A stretch of 64,000 nucleotides of DNA from Gymnopus androsaceus JB14. Taxonomy: Eukaryota > Basidiomycota > Agaricomycetes > Agaricales > Omphalotaceae. This document shows positions 36,487 to 46,019 of this stretch, piece after piece (positions within the stretch are counted from its first letter, which is position 1; each line of letters opens with the position of its first letter). The translations under genes were made by a program, and so were the position numbers. The stretch lies in the NCBI GenBank assembly GCA_009733575.1, contig ML769609.1, forward strand, positions 1 to 64,000, written 5' to 3'. The notes under the pieces are model-generated. The model was given only the letters and a program-made list of their open reading frames with translations. It searched no databases and was not told the DNA's origin.

Positions 36487-36526
36487 TCTCCCCCAAACTA
36501 AAAATCTCAACCGTCCTCGGTTGAGG
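36487..36526 (-). promoter_or_regulatory. polypurine tract plus hairpin next to the 3' LTR
   Basis: The minus strand reads GGGGGAGA directly before the 3' LTR start, the expected polypurine primer for plus-strand DNA synthesis. Just upstream is a perfect hairpin (36,506-36,525; stem CTCAACCG/CGGTTGAG, loop TCCT). A second copy of this block is at 41,949-41,984. Confidence 0.85.
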
Positions 36527-36529
36527 CAC

Positions 36530-37855
36530 AATTGAAGCCGTATCTCAGCAAGGTAACCTGTACCTGGATTGCATTGGGTAATGGACCAGCATTGACTGTT
36601 TTATGAAGTCCGAGTTGCTCTTGCCGAGGAAGCCCATTGCGGCACTAAGTTCAATCAACTGGCCTGGGTGCATTCCGTAGTTGCCGCTCGCGTTTAGGGT
36701 CTGATGCTCTTTTGGCACATCCCATCAGTCGCAGCAATCTTGAAAATCAATGCCTACTTTTGGCAAGAGATCGACTGGATACACTTGGGTGTCCCAGTTT
36801 CTTTGGCATGGTCCAGACACATGGCCTTTGGATCCTGCAATCTCCTGATTTCTCGTTCTCCGTAGAAACCATAATGATTCTTTTGCTGTGCTCTTCTTCC
36901 AGACATTCTGGTGTGATGTGATCGGGATATCCCAGTCAAGCGCTTAAATCCCTTTTGGGATGTGAGTCTGCCTTTCCTGCTTGTGCAGGGTCCAGGGGTT
37001 CTTTCCTCATATCACATCTTTCCATTCCATCACGTCGGAGTTCCGAGTTGTGCATCTGCTGCTAGCACATGGCTTCTTCTGACTTTCTATTTTCTATGCC
37101 CCAAGGTGCCTTTGTCACCATTTTTGATGGACTACCTATCACAGAAATGAATTCCATGCCCCAAGGCATCTTTGTCACCATTCTTGACAGGCTACCTATC
37201 ATATAAATAGATTTGCGTTGATCCCTGAATCTCGTTAATCACTTCGAGACAAGTGATGCACAGGTGCTGAATTTGACTTTTTCATCAACTGAACAGCGCG
37301 AGACGGTGATTCGAGTAAAAGGGTCTTCCCCATCTTTAGCACGCGTCTCCCGTATCTCGTACTTGTCATTGTGATATCACAATTTCCAGATAAACCGTTG
37401 CCGTATTTCCTTCAAGATATCACCTACTCGATCAGCGAGCGTATGATTTTCTTAAGTGAAAACACCGCATTCCCATTTTTAGGAGACGGGAATTCCTTGG
37501 TTGGTACGAGGAGTACCTGCACGGTGGAATTCCTGATGTCTCATTACATTCCTTTGAGGTCCCCGCATCAGAACTCTTCGCGATTCATCAGTCGGATGTC
37601 CGTATTCTGGTTCATGATATTCTCTAAAACCTAAATTTGCGGATGCATGTTTAGACCTCGAAAGATGCCCGTGCAGGGTTCAATCCTCATACAGGGTACA
37701 TCTTTTCCGCGAGAAGTGCTTCCTCGCGTGATATGTCTTTTCCAGACGCCACAACTGGTAAGACGCGTCACTCCCTTTTTGGAATCGCGCTGTCTTCCTG
37801 AAAAATATTTTATCTTTCTTTCTGTCGTGACTTAATCACGTAGGTTACTTTTCTC
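36530..37855. other. non-coding leader upstream of accessory gene 1
   Basis: 1.3 kb with no supported coding sequence. A 56-base unit with CCCCAAGGYRYCTTTGTCAC is tandemly duplicated at about 37,097-37,205 and is followed by ATATAAATAG at 37,201. Confidence 0.6.
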
Positions 37856-37859
37856 TGAG

Positions 37860-37865
37860 TATAAG
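37860..37865 (+). promoter_or_regulatory. TATA box of accessory gene 1
   Basis: GAGTATAAGAGGCTC, 77 bases before the ATG at 37,937. The second accessory gene has the near-identical GAATATAAGGCCTC at a similar distance. Confidence 0.6.
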
Positions 37866-37936
37866 AGGCTCGGGATTTCAAGATCGTAAGTCCCAAACTT
37901 CCCATATTCCTACCTCTCTGTAGCGTTGTTCATACG

Positions 37937-40900
37937 ATGTCCAGACGGGTTACTTCGAAACCTACCGTCGGTACGGACGATGAATTCCAACCTTCTCCCG
38001 CGCTTTCCAAGTCTGTGAACCCTGCTTCTTCTTCTACTTCGTCGAGGGCCCATCGTCGTACTGCCGCTGTGGTCCCTGTTATCGAAACTCAGCGCGCCTC
38101 GACTTCTGGTCAAACTTCTCGTTTGACTGGCCCTGGTCGGTCAGGACTCTCGTCCTCGACTCTTCCTGCTGGTCGTGGTGGGGCTCGTGGTGCTGCTGGG
38201 CCGTCCCGAGGTTCTTCCTCGGCAACCTCAGTTGCCAGGCCTCCCTCCAGCCTTCGCCAGATCGTCGAGAATAGCAAGATCGTTTCGCTACCTCTGACTG
38301 GTAAGCTTTCCCTGACATTTAACTGACTTTTTCCAATCTCGGCTGACCATCACCTCTGTTTTCTCGTAAGAAGACACTCGGCTCGTCTCGTTCTGGTTTC
38401 TACGGACCGTATTCTTGCAGGGCATCTTTGCCTGTGCAGAACACCAGTCTCAGCGAGAGGAGCTGGAGATCTCGGTGTCGGATTGGGTCGCATTCTTCGA
38501 CAAGCATTCACCCAGAATGGTAAGTCTTTTTTTGTTTAACCTTTCGTCGTGGGTTTTTGCTTATTTCTTCATCTCTCCTAGGTTGCCTATAAAGCCAAGT
38601 ATGGCAAATACATGGCCACCACTTGGTCCGCGGCATTCTTGCTCGGCGTCCAGCGGCTCTGTACGCAGATGTTGGGCCAGTATGCTCGGAAGGACCTCCA
38701 ACGGTATAAGACGGAGTGGTTCATCGAGGAGCCCATTCTGACTTACACCTTTATTGGTGGCGATGAGGTAAGCCCCCTTTTTGTCAACTTTGTTAGGTCT
38801 ACCTCGATTTCTGACTACTTTGTTTCCGTCTCGATATAGATTCCTGGACTGTCGAGCCCTGTCGTGACGCCTTCCGAGCTTATCTCGGGGGGTCTCATCA
38901 ATTATCACAAGTTCGAGGTTGACTTCGAGCTGAGCGTCTCTGGGCTTGCCCAGGACGAGCTCTTTCCCGAGGAGGCCATTTTCATCAGCGACCTCGTCGA
39001 GGTAAGTTTTTCCCTCTTTTCGTCTGTGAAGTTCAATTTTTCTGACTTCGTTGTTCTTTTCTCTTCCTCGGTTCTCAGGATGTGGGTCTTTCGGTGAGTA
39101 CTCCTATCCTTCCCCTTTCTTTTCTCTTTACTAATTCATTCTTTTTACAGCAAGTCGGAATTCACGGTTTCTCGCCGAGCCCTCGTCTCTTCGACCCAAG
39201 CGAGGACGCTCTCGTTGACAACATGTTCATTGACTTCGAGGCCGTAGAGTCTGAGAACGAGGATGACGATGAACAGGAGGAGGAGGATGACGATGGACAG
39301 GAGCCCGAGGAGGAGGATGCTGACCACGACATTGATGTCGAGGAAGATCCTTCTCCCATCGACAACGAGGTTGAGTTTGTGGGCGAGGCTGTCGAGCAGC
39401 CAGTCCGCATTCGCTCTTCCTTGGTAAGTTCCCTTTACACATCCTCGCTTCTTTTTACTGATTCATTCCCTTTGTTAGCTGGAATATCCGACCTCGCCGG
39501 TTCCAAAGCCTGTTTCCTCGAGCGCATATACATCCAAGTCGAAGAAGGGCCAGTCCAGTCATGCCAAGGACTCGGGCTTTCCTCGGCTTGAGGGTGGCCG
39601 TCAGAATACGTCCTTGTTTGGTTATGACTCAGTCCTGGCGCGGGGTGGGGGCAAGTCTCGGGCTGCACGAACTTCGAACGCCGCGGGAACGCCTTATCCT
39701 GAGACAAAAGGTGTTCGGATGATCACCGTAAGTCTTCCTTTTTCCGCTTATTCCCTTGCTAACTTTTCGTTTTCAGGAGCGTTTCGCTGCTCCTGGTGAC
39801 TTCAACGATAACGAGCGCGTTCGACTTCACGCTTCGCTGGACAGCTTGGTGCACAGCACCATTCCTCTGCAGCCTGTAAGTTTCCCATCATTGTACATCG
39901 TTTTCCGAGCCGCGCTAACATTTTTCCCTCAACTGCAGTTTCCCTCGGTGTCATGCACCAACTGCATTCGAATTGGAGTGCAGTGCTCAATGCCACCTGA
40001 GTCCACCAGCAGTGCTCGCCATGAGTGCCATCGTTGCCTCCTGAGCAAGACTCCTTGCTCGTTCAGCTACCCTGTCGAGCGGGCTGACGAGGAGCGGAGG
40101 CGGCTGTTTATGCATGCCGCCAGAAGCAACGGGGGTACGTTTTTCTTCTTTCTGATCTTTTCCTCTAGTTTGGCTAACCTTCTTTTACTTTTCTAGCGGT
40201 CGCCATGTTCTCTTCGACACTTGCCGAGGAGAACCTTGGCCTTCTTCGCACCGAGGTCTTGCTCCGGTCTTTCTTGACCGAGTTCACGATTCAGGCCAGT
40301 AACGTTGCTCGCCGTCAGGCTCAGCTTCGTAACTCGGCTTCTGATCCTCGCTCATTGCTGAAGGCTCTCATCGAGGATGGCTTTGTCGCCGAGACGGACA
40401 CGGAGCGTTTGTCCATGCTTGCCTTCCTTCTTGGTTGGGACAAGCGTTTCACCCTCGAGGATCTCGAGTTTGAGGGACTCTCGCAGATTCCTCTTCCTGA
40501 GGTCATCGCGCCGCCGCCTACCCAGTCCCAGGTAGGTCATCTTCATGCTTTGATTCCTTCGGACAGGGTCCCACCCATCCCTGGTCTTGTTCGTCGACCT
40601 CAGTACAAGGGTAAAGGCAAGGCCAAGGCCGTGGAGGCAGCTTCCGAGGAAGGATCTGCTCCAGAGGAGGCTTCCACTGTCGTTGCCGAGCCTGTCTCGT
40701 CTTCTGGATCCAGTGAGGAGTCCGAGGAGGAGGCCGTTGTTCACGCTCGTAAGTCTTTTCTTCATACTTGTCATCAGCTTTTTACTGATTTCTTCAGTTT
40801 TAGATTCTCCCTCGAAGCGCCGTTCTCCATCTCAGTCTCCCAGCGCCGAGGAAGATGACGAACCAGTGGCCAAGCGTCGCAAGGCAACCAAGTCCCCTGC

Positions 40901-41110
40901 CGCGGCTCCTGCAGCTGTTCTCTCTCCTCGGGCCTTCTTTAGGCAGAACGCTGCTGCTGGTCCTTCCGCGAGACCGATACAGCGCGCTCCAGGTGCTCAT
41001 CGTGGTAGTGGGTCGAAGCAAGGGTCGAGGAAGAGGAAGGTAAGAATTCTTTCTTCCTTAGTCTTCATCGTTTTTACTGATCCTTGTTCCAGCGTCCGTT
41101 GGCGCCGTAA
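37937..41110 (+). CDS. accessory gene 1: Zn2Cys6-like nuclear protein, antisense to gag-pol
   Basis: Exons 37937-38300, 38371-38519, 38582-38767, 38840-39001, 39079-39093, 39151-39423, 39479-39727, 39777-39875, 39939-40134, 40197-40748, 40804-41039 and 41093-41110 total 2,499 bases: 832 codons plus stop, in phase throughout, all introns GT..AG. The N-terminus is Ser/Arg-rich and low complexity. A well-folded-looking region follows (FWFLRTVFLQGIFACAEHQ, WSAAFLLGVQRLCTQML, about residues 122-290), then an acidic Glu/Asp run (about 310-370). Six cysteines at about residues 505, 508, 515, 529, 532 and 539 are spaced C-x2-C-x6-C-x13-C-x2-C-x6-C, close to fungal Zn2Cys6 DNA-binding clusters. The C-terminal part is Ser/Glu-rich with basic KRRSPS and AKRRKATK patches like nuclear localisation signals. 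No overall homologue recognised. It lies tail-to-head before gene 2. Confidence 0.88.
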
Positions 41111-41296
41111 GTCGAGGTATCGTGGCTGAGCTTTTGCCGCCTCGCTGGCTTTCATTTTTTATTTATTTACATCTTTGTTTTTGCATGCTTCATAGTCCAT
41201 TGGACTTTAAAACACATCGATTCATAGCTCTTTTCGTACTTTATGCCACATTTTGTATAAGTAGCATAGTAGAATTTTGAGCTTTTGTATATAGCA

Positions 41297-41302
41297 AATA
41301 AA
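41297..41302 (+). terminator. poly(A) signal of accessory gene 1
   Basis: AATAAA about 190 bases after the stop codon at 41,110, in an AT-rich stretch. Confidence 0.5.
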
Positions 41303-41948
41303 AGGAGTTTTAACTCCAGTTTCGTTCTTCATTTTGTGTGAAAACATAAGCAGAACTTTTAAGTTGTCTCGAGCAAATTTATAGCTCATGAAGACTCTTT
41401 CTAAGCATTTTGTTAAGTTCTTCAGCGCGGCAAACTACCGAACTTGAAGCCAGTCACCGCGGAGACTTGCTCTCGGGTGTTTTGACTCGATGTATGCAGT
41501 TTAAGTTGTGCCAATCTCATTTCGAGGTTGAAACACTTCCAACGCTGCTTATCAGACCCTTGTCATGGTGAAACTGTTCACTTGGACTCGGCCAACTAAG
41601 GATTTAGTTCCTCGATGGTTTTACCGCAACCAGTGCCGTTTCTAGCCACAGCGGACTTCTTCCGTTCTAAGTCGTCAAGCGCATCATATGGTTTTGATGG
41701 TGTGATTACACCACCTTGTTATCAAGCAAGAGTTTGATTGGTCAAAGCGTCGGATTCAAACTGTTTTATTGCAAACTAGTTTTCATGCCGAGGGCCAGGA
41801 ATAACATTAACAAGTTCTGGCCAGATAAGACATTGATACACGTTCGTGCCCATTCCTTAGCTGTAGCCTTGAATTTTGCTTCTTGCTTCACCGGTCTTGC
41901 CGCGATCAACTCTTGTTTGGACTGCAAATAATCTATCTCGCCAATCCT
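41303..41948. other. intergenic spacer between accessory genes
   Basis: No supported coding sequence in about 650 bases; only short frames. It ends at the second polypurine/hairpin block. Confidence 0.6.
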
Positions 41949-41984
41949 CTCCCCCAAACTAAAAATCTCAACTGTCCCAGTTGA
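41949..41984 (-). promoter_or_regulatory. internal second polypurine tract plus hairpin
   Basis: CTCCCCCAAACTAAAAATCT is identical to the block beside the 3' LTR, so the minus strand again reads GGGGGAG after a TTTTTAGTTT spacer. The following hairpin has stem TCAACTG/CAGTTGA (41,968-41,984). Compared with the first copy, one stem pair changed from C-G to T-A on both sides, a compensatory change. It lies 335 bases before the accessory gene 2 start. Confidence 0.8.
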
Positions 41985-42231
41985 AGGAGGGTAGCCAAGT
42001 ATAGCGCGGCGAAATATTTCATGCAGAACGGACCCTTTTTAGAGCTTCCGGTTTCACGTCTCGCCGCGATGATATTTCTATCGCGGCAAAGTCTGTCCGC
42101 GATGCTCTGAGTCCCATTGTTCTGATGTCTGCAGCGAAAGCGAATTCTTCTCTCATCTGGCAGTATTTTGGCGGCAAATATTTTGTCCAACCTGGTGCCG
42201 TCTCAGATCCCAAACTCGGCTTCGTCTCGAA

Positions 42232-42237
42232 TATAAG
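42232..42237 (+). promoter_or_regulatory. TATA box of accessory gene 2
   Basis: GAATATAAGGCCTC, 88 bases before the ATG at 42,320, followed by a pyrimidine-rich stretch (CTTTCAACTCTTCTTTC) of the kind found near fungal transcription starts. Confidence 0.6.
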
Positions 42238-42319
42238 GCCTCAGTATCTCGAGGATAAATTTTCGAGCCTCCGCTTACATCTTTCAACTCTTCTTTCAAA
42301 CAAGCACATCCATTCTAAA

Positions 42320-45280
42320 ATGTCCTCCGAGCCTGCTCGTCCTTTCATCACGCTCAAGGACTACCCAGACCACAAGATCCAGCTCCAGAAGCAGGCCGAT
42401 GCTATCGAGGTACTTGCCAAGGCTAAGTGCGCTCTCAGCATCCGTCACCCTACTTGCGAGCAAGCTCTTGTCTACTTGGTACGGGACTTCCCAATTTTCC
42501 ACAGAGTCTAGTGTGTGTGCTAAAATATCAAACACCCTTCAGCACTATCCTGCCAGTCAAGAAGTTACTTCTCAGACTGATTACCAGGAATTGTACAAGA
42601 CGCTGCTTGACTTGGTAGCCCCGTCCATCAGCAGCAAAAGGTCAACTTGTTCGAGAAGTGCGCGAAGTACTACCGCACTATCACGGCTTCGAATGAGACC
42701 CCTGACCATGCTGGCAAGCAGAGAAAAGGGGTGAGTTTATTTACTCGTCCTCGTATCTCGTTGACCAGGTCTCAGTTTTCCAAAAAGGATGGTTCCTCTC
42801 GGCGATCTATCCGAGAGGATGAAGAGGTGGTTGAAGTCCCGGCTCCTCCAAAAGTTGCCAGCACAAGTGCAACACCCGTATGTGATTATCACATTCTTCT
42901 TCTTCAAAGCTGATTTCTTTGCTAGACCGGGCCTCGTGCCCATGTCGCGACAGCTCCTAATTCGCGTCACTTGCGTGTAAGTCAATTCCTCTATTTCTTC
43001 ATTTCTCTTTTTAATTCGTTTCGTAGGAATCTCCTTCGCCTTCTTCATCTCGCCCCAATGTATGCACACATGTATTTCCTCATCAGCTCGATTTGACTGA
43101 AGGGTTTTATTATGTTTCATTAGGGTACAGCTGGAGTCGAGGCTCGGAAGGGCAAACGTACTCGTCTTAACGACGATGCGTCCAACTTTCGTAGGCCCGA
43201 GACATCAGGTAAGAACATTTTTCATTCTTTTATCGAGGCAATTGTCCAGACCGGGAATGCTCCTGCGATCGAGGACGTTGCTCCTCGGACGATTGGTCCT
43301 TGGGATCCTATTCCTTGGGATTGTGAAATTCCCGAGACCATAGGATACTTCGCTGGTGGGGGAGCCGAGGTCCCATACGAAGTTATTGCTTACGAGCAAC
43401 TTTTCGTGTTTTACGGCTACCGAGGCTCCTTTACCCAGTTTCTTGCCTTTACCGGAAATTTTTCCTTCACCGTCCAGTGGCTTTCGAAGTGGTACATCTC
43501 CTCCCTCGATCGTGCCTCGCACAATCGCTTCTTGGATCGAGAACTTCCCTTCTCTCCGATTCCTGCCATCGACTTATCTTATCCTTCGGATTGGATTCCT
43601 TCACATGAATTCTGTCCCTTCTGTGACGAAGCATCTGTGCAGTGTCTTTGGTACAGGACTAGCAACTTTCACGAAGTCACGGACCAATTTCTTTCTTACG
43701 GTGACCTTTGCGATGCCGGGTATACAGACTTTCCATTTCCACAACGCCTTCAACGAATTCAGGAACTTCGTGCTAGTCTCGAGAATAATTTTCCTCAGTC
43801 TGACCGTTGTAACTGTCGTTCTGGCGAGTCGACGGAGTCTTTCCTCGACTACTCTTGGGTTCGCAATGAGCTGGTCGGTTATCCAAGCCAACCTACTGCT
43901 CAAACCCTAGAGTTGGTCCCCGCGACTTATTCCTTCTCGGGAGTCCCTTGGCACGTTCACGGCGAGGTGTACAAGTACACCTCGGAATCCCTTGAACAAG
44001 TCCGTGCCCGCTACGAGAACAATCCTTTGGTCGAACTCGCTTGTGGCTTTCCTAAGGTAACTCTACCTTTTCCCATTTTTGTTCGAGGCTCACCAGTACC
44101 CTTTCTTTCGTAGGTCCCTGTTGTTCCTCGATACTCGCGGGTCCTGGACTGGAGTGGGAGGCCATTATTGCCAGACCCAGGCATTCCACAGGAGGAGCGC
44201 GTTCTTCGAACTTGGGATACTCATACCGCGTATGATTATTTCTGGGATCGTATCTTCCAAGGCGACTTTCCATCTCGGGACCAACTAGTATTCAGTCTTT
44301 CCCGGAATTCTAGTCCCGAACAGCTTGTCAATTTTCCGCCCCAGGAAGCTTTTGCTAACCCCGCGCAATTTTGTCCCTGCCGTCGTGACTGTCCTGAATC
44401 GCGATACGTTCCCATCGCGGTTCGATATTCTCCTTTAGAAAATGCTAGTTTCCGCGAAGCTGCTCTGGTCCGAGGTACTCATGATTTCCATGATGTACAT
44501 GAAGACTGGCGTCGAGGTATTTTTCCTCGAGACAGTCGACCAGTTCCTCCTACGGTTTCTATCAAAGTCCCCGCGGATTCACCAGTCCCAAACAGTCCTT
44601 CGTCGGTTACTCATCAGTTCTATCCAACAATCCATCGTCCAGATCACGTCGAGGTCTTTTATGACCCTGCGACTTGGAAGTACTACAATTCTCGTAGTTC
44701 CTATCCCTTCGCGAGCCCTGCCTTGCTCGACGAGGTCCGTCCTTTAGTCAAACCTGTTCTTCATCATCCCGAGCTTCGTCCCGTTCAGCCATCCAACTTT
44801 CAGCCCGACGAGTTTTCCCAGCGAATGGCCGAGGCCTTGTCTGCTAACGAAGAATCGTGGCCAAATTTTCAGGAATGGAGGTTTGCTCGTGAAGCGTATA
44901 TCGACTGGTCTGACCCTCAAAAGGTTGTGGATATTTTTGATCCTAGGCGATTTCCTTGCTTATATCGACACGGCAGACTATTTTTCGGGGGGGAAGCTGC
45001 CTTTGCACTTCTGCAAACACGTCCTCCCTTCAAAGTTCATCGTCCCCCACTGCTCATCGAGAAGTTGACTTCTCTCTTGGGTTCACAGTCCCGTCTGCCA
45101 CTGTCGTCAGTAGGACCCATGTACCAGCAGCTTTCTCCGGAAGACGAGGTTCTGCTCGCCGAGATCGCATCACACTTCAATTCCACGGTCGTCCGCGGTC
45201 AGCAATACGACCTTCGTCGCGATCATGATGAAAGCGGCTACGACTCCGACCTTTACAACTGGTCTTGCGAGTCGCATTAA
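42320..45280 (+). CDS. accessory gene 2: 879-residue protein, antisense to gag-pol
   Basis: Exons 42320-42478, 42543-42730, 42769-42877, 42926-42976, 43027-43059, 43124-44056 and 44114-45280 total 2,640 bases (879 codons plus stop), in phase and without internal stops. The first 180 residues are charged and Ser/Pro-rich with a basic ARKGKRTR patch. The rest looks like one or two compact domains rich in Trp, Tyr and Phe (WDPIPWDCEIPETIGYF, VFYGYRGSFTQFLAFTG, WLSKWYISSLDRASHNRFLD), with Cys pairs that could bind metal (FCPFCDEASVQC; FCPCRRDCPES). No catalytic motif or known family recognised. It ends tail-to-tail with the integrase end, about 740 bases away. The ATG was chosen because it follows the TATA box and an AAAATG context. 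Confidence 0.85.
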
Positions 45281-45370
45281 GGCGCATTCCCGTTCTGCTT
45301 TTCTTTTAACTTTGTTCGTTTTAACTTCATCTCGAATCCGTTTACTGACTGAAACTTTCTCGTTTTACAG

Positions 45371-45687
45371 CCGATTTGGCCGAGGTTCAGGACGAACGCT
45401 TAAACCAAGCTCTCAATTCCCTTGAGGGCTATCCCGAGCTCGATCCTTCTGTCGAGGACATTCAATACGGTTTGCTTAATCGCTACCGCCTCGACTTCGT
45501 CTATTATCGCGGCATGGCCAAGCATTTCCGCGATGAAGCCGAACATTCTCTCCGGCTCTTCACAGGTCAACACGAATCTATGATGAAGAAGGGTTACCCC
45601 CTTCCTCAGATTGATTTGGATAGACTGCCCGAGTTCATCAAGAGCTCGGTTCAGCCGGCTGACGCAATGGAAACAGATGGAAATTAG
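45371..45687 (+). CDS. probable last exon of accessory gene 2
   Basis: Open frame without its own start, directly after a good acceptor (CTCGTTTTACAG) and a pyrimidine-rich tract. It encodes LAEVQDERLNQALNSLEGYP through VYYRGMAKHFRDEAEHSL to METDGN and stop. The preceding exon ends with a stop at 45,278-45,280. A donor at 45,276 (ATTAAG here; GTTAAG with one base change) would join the two in phase. So this copy may have lost, or use a non-standard, splice donor. Confidence 0.5.
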
Positions 45688-45699
45688 GGAATTCGTCAG

Positions 45700-46019
45700 C
45701 GAGGAGTCAATGAAGTCTTTCTTTGACGAGTCGCTGATGAATTTAGGGTTTCTTTTCGTCCCCAAGTCTCGATTGGATCGTTTACGCAGAACATGGTATA
45801 TTCTACGGTTATTTGGACTTTCGTTTTTAGGACGCCGCGTTGTTTTCGATGGTTTTGTCGTGTCTCGGGTCTCATTAGCCTTTAACACTTCTTTTCCCCA
45901 TCGTTTACGGGTTTTTGTATGTCTCTACTTTATATAGATCATGTAACGTGTTTCAACCGAGGAGTCGATGAAGTCTTTCTTCGCCAACTCTGTTGAAACG
46001 CCCGTATCCCCTGATCTGC
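45700..46019. other. spacer between convergent genes
   Basis: Contains two copies of GAGTC(A/G)ATGAAGTCTTTCTT (about 45,703 and 45,962). Otherwise no supported gene. Confidence 0.5.

Noticed and set aside
37910..40774. Minus-strand ORFs across accessory gene 1 (for example 38,079-38,318 and 40,352-40,774)
   Set aside because: They cross plus-strand introns and exons alike and lack splice logic; high GC content opens frames by chance.
42543..42730. A frameshift in accessory gene 2 near 42,620
   Set aside because: At first the frame reading VNLFEKCAKYYR looked like the true one. The other frame joins in phase to both neighbouring exons without any stop, so no frameshift is needed.
43209..43237. 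A short intron in accessory gene 2 starting GTAAGAAC
   Set aside because: At 29 bases it would be too short, and the exon reads straight through in frame.
43601..44273. Minus-strand ORFs under accessory gene 2
   Set aside because: Shadows of the 311- and 389-codon plus-strand exons.
37937..45687. The accessory genes as a retroviral env
   Set aside because: No signal peptide or transmembrane segment, opposite strand to gag-pol, and many introns.
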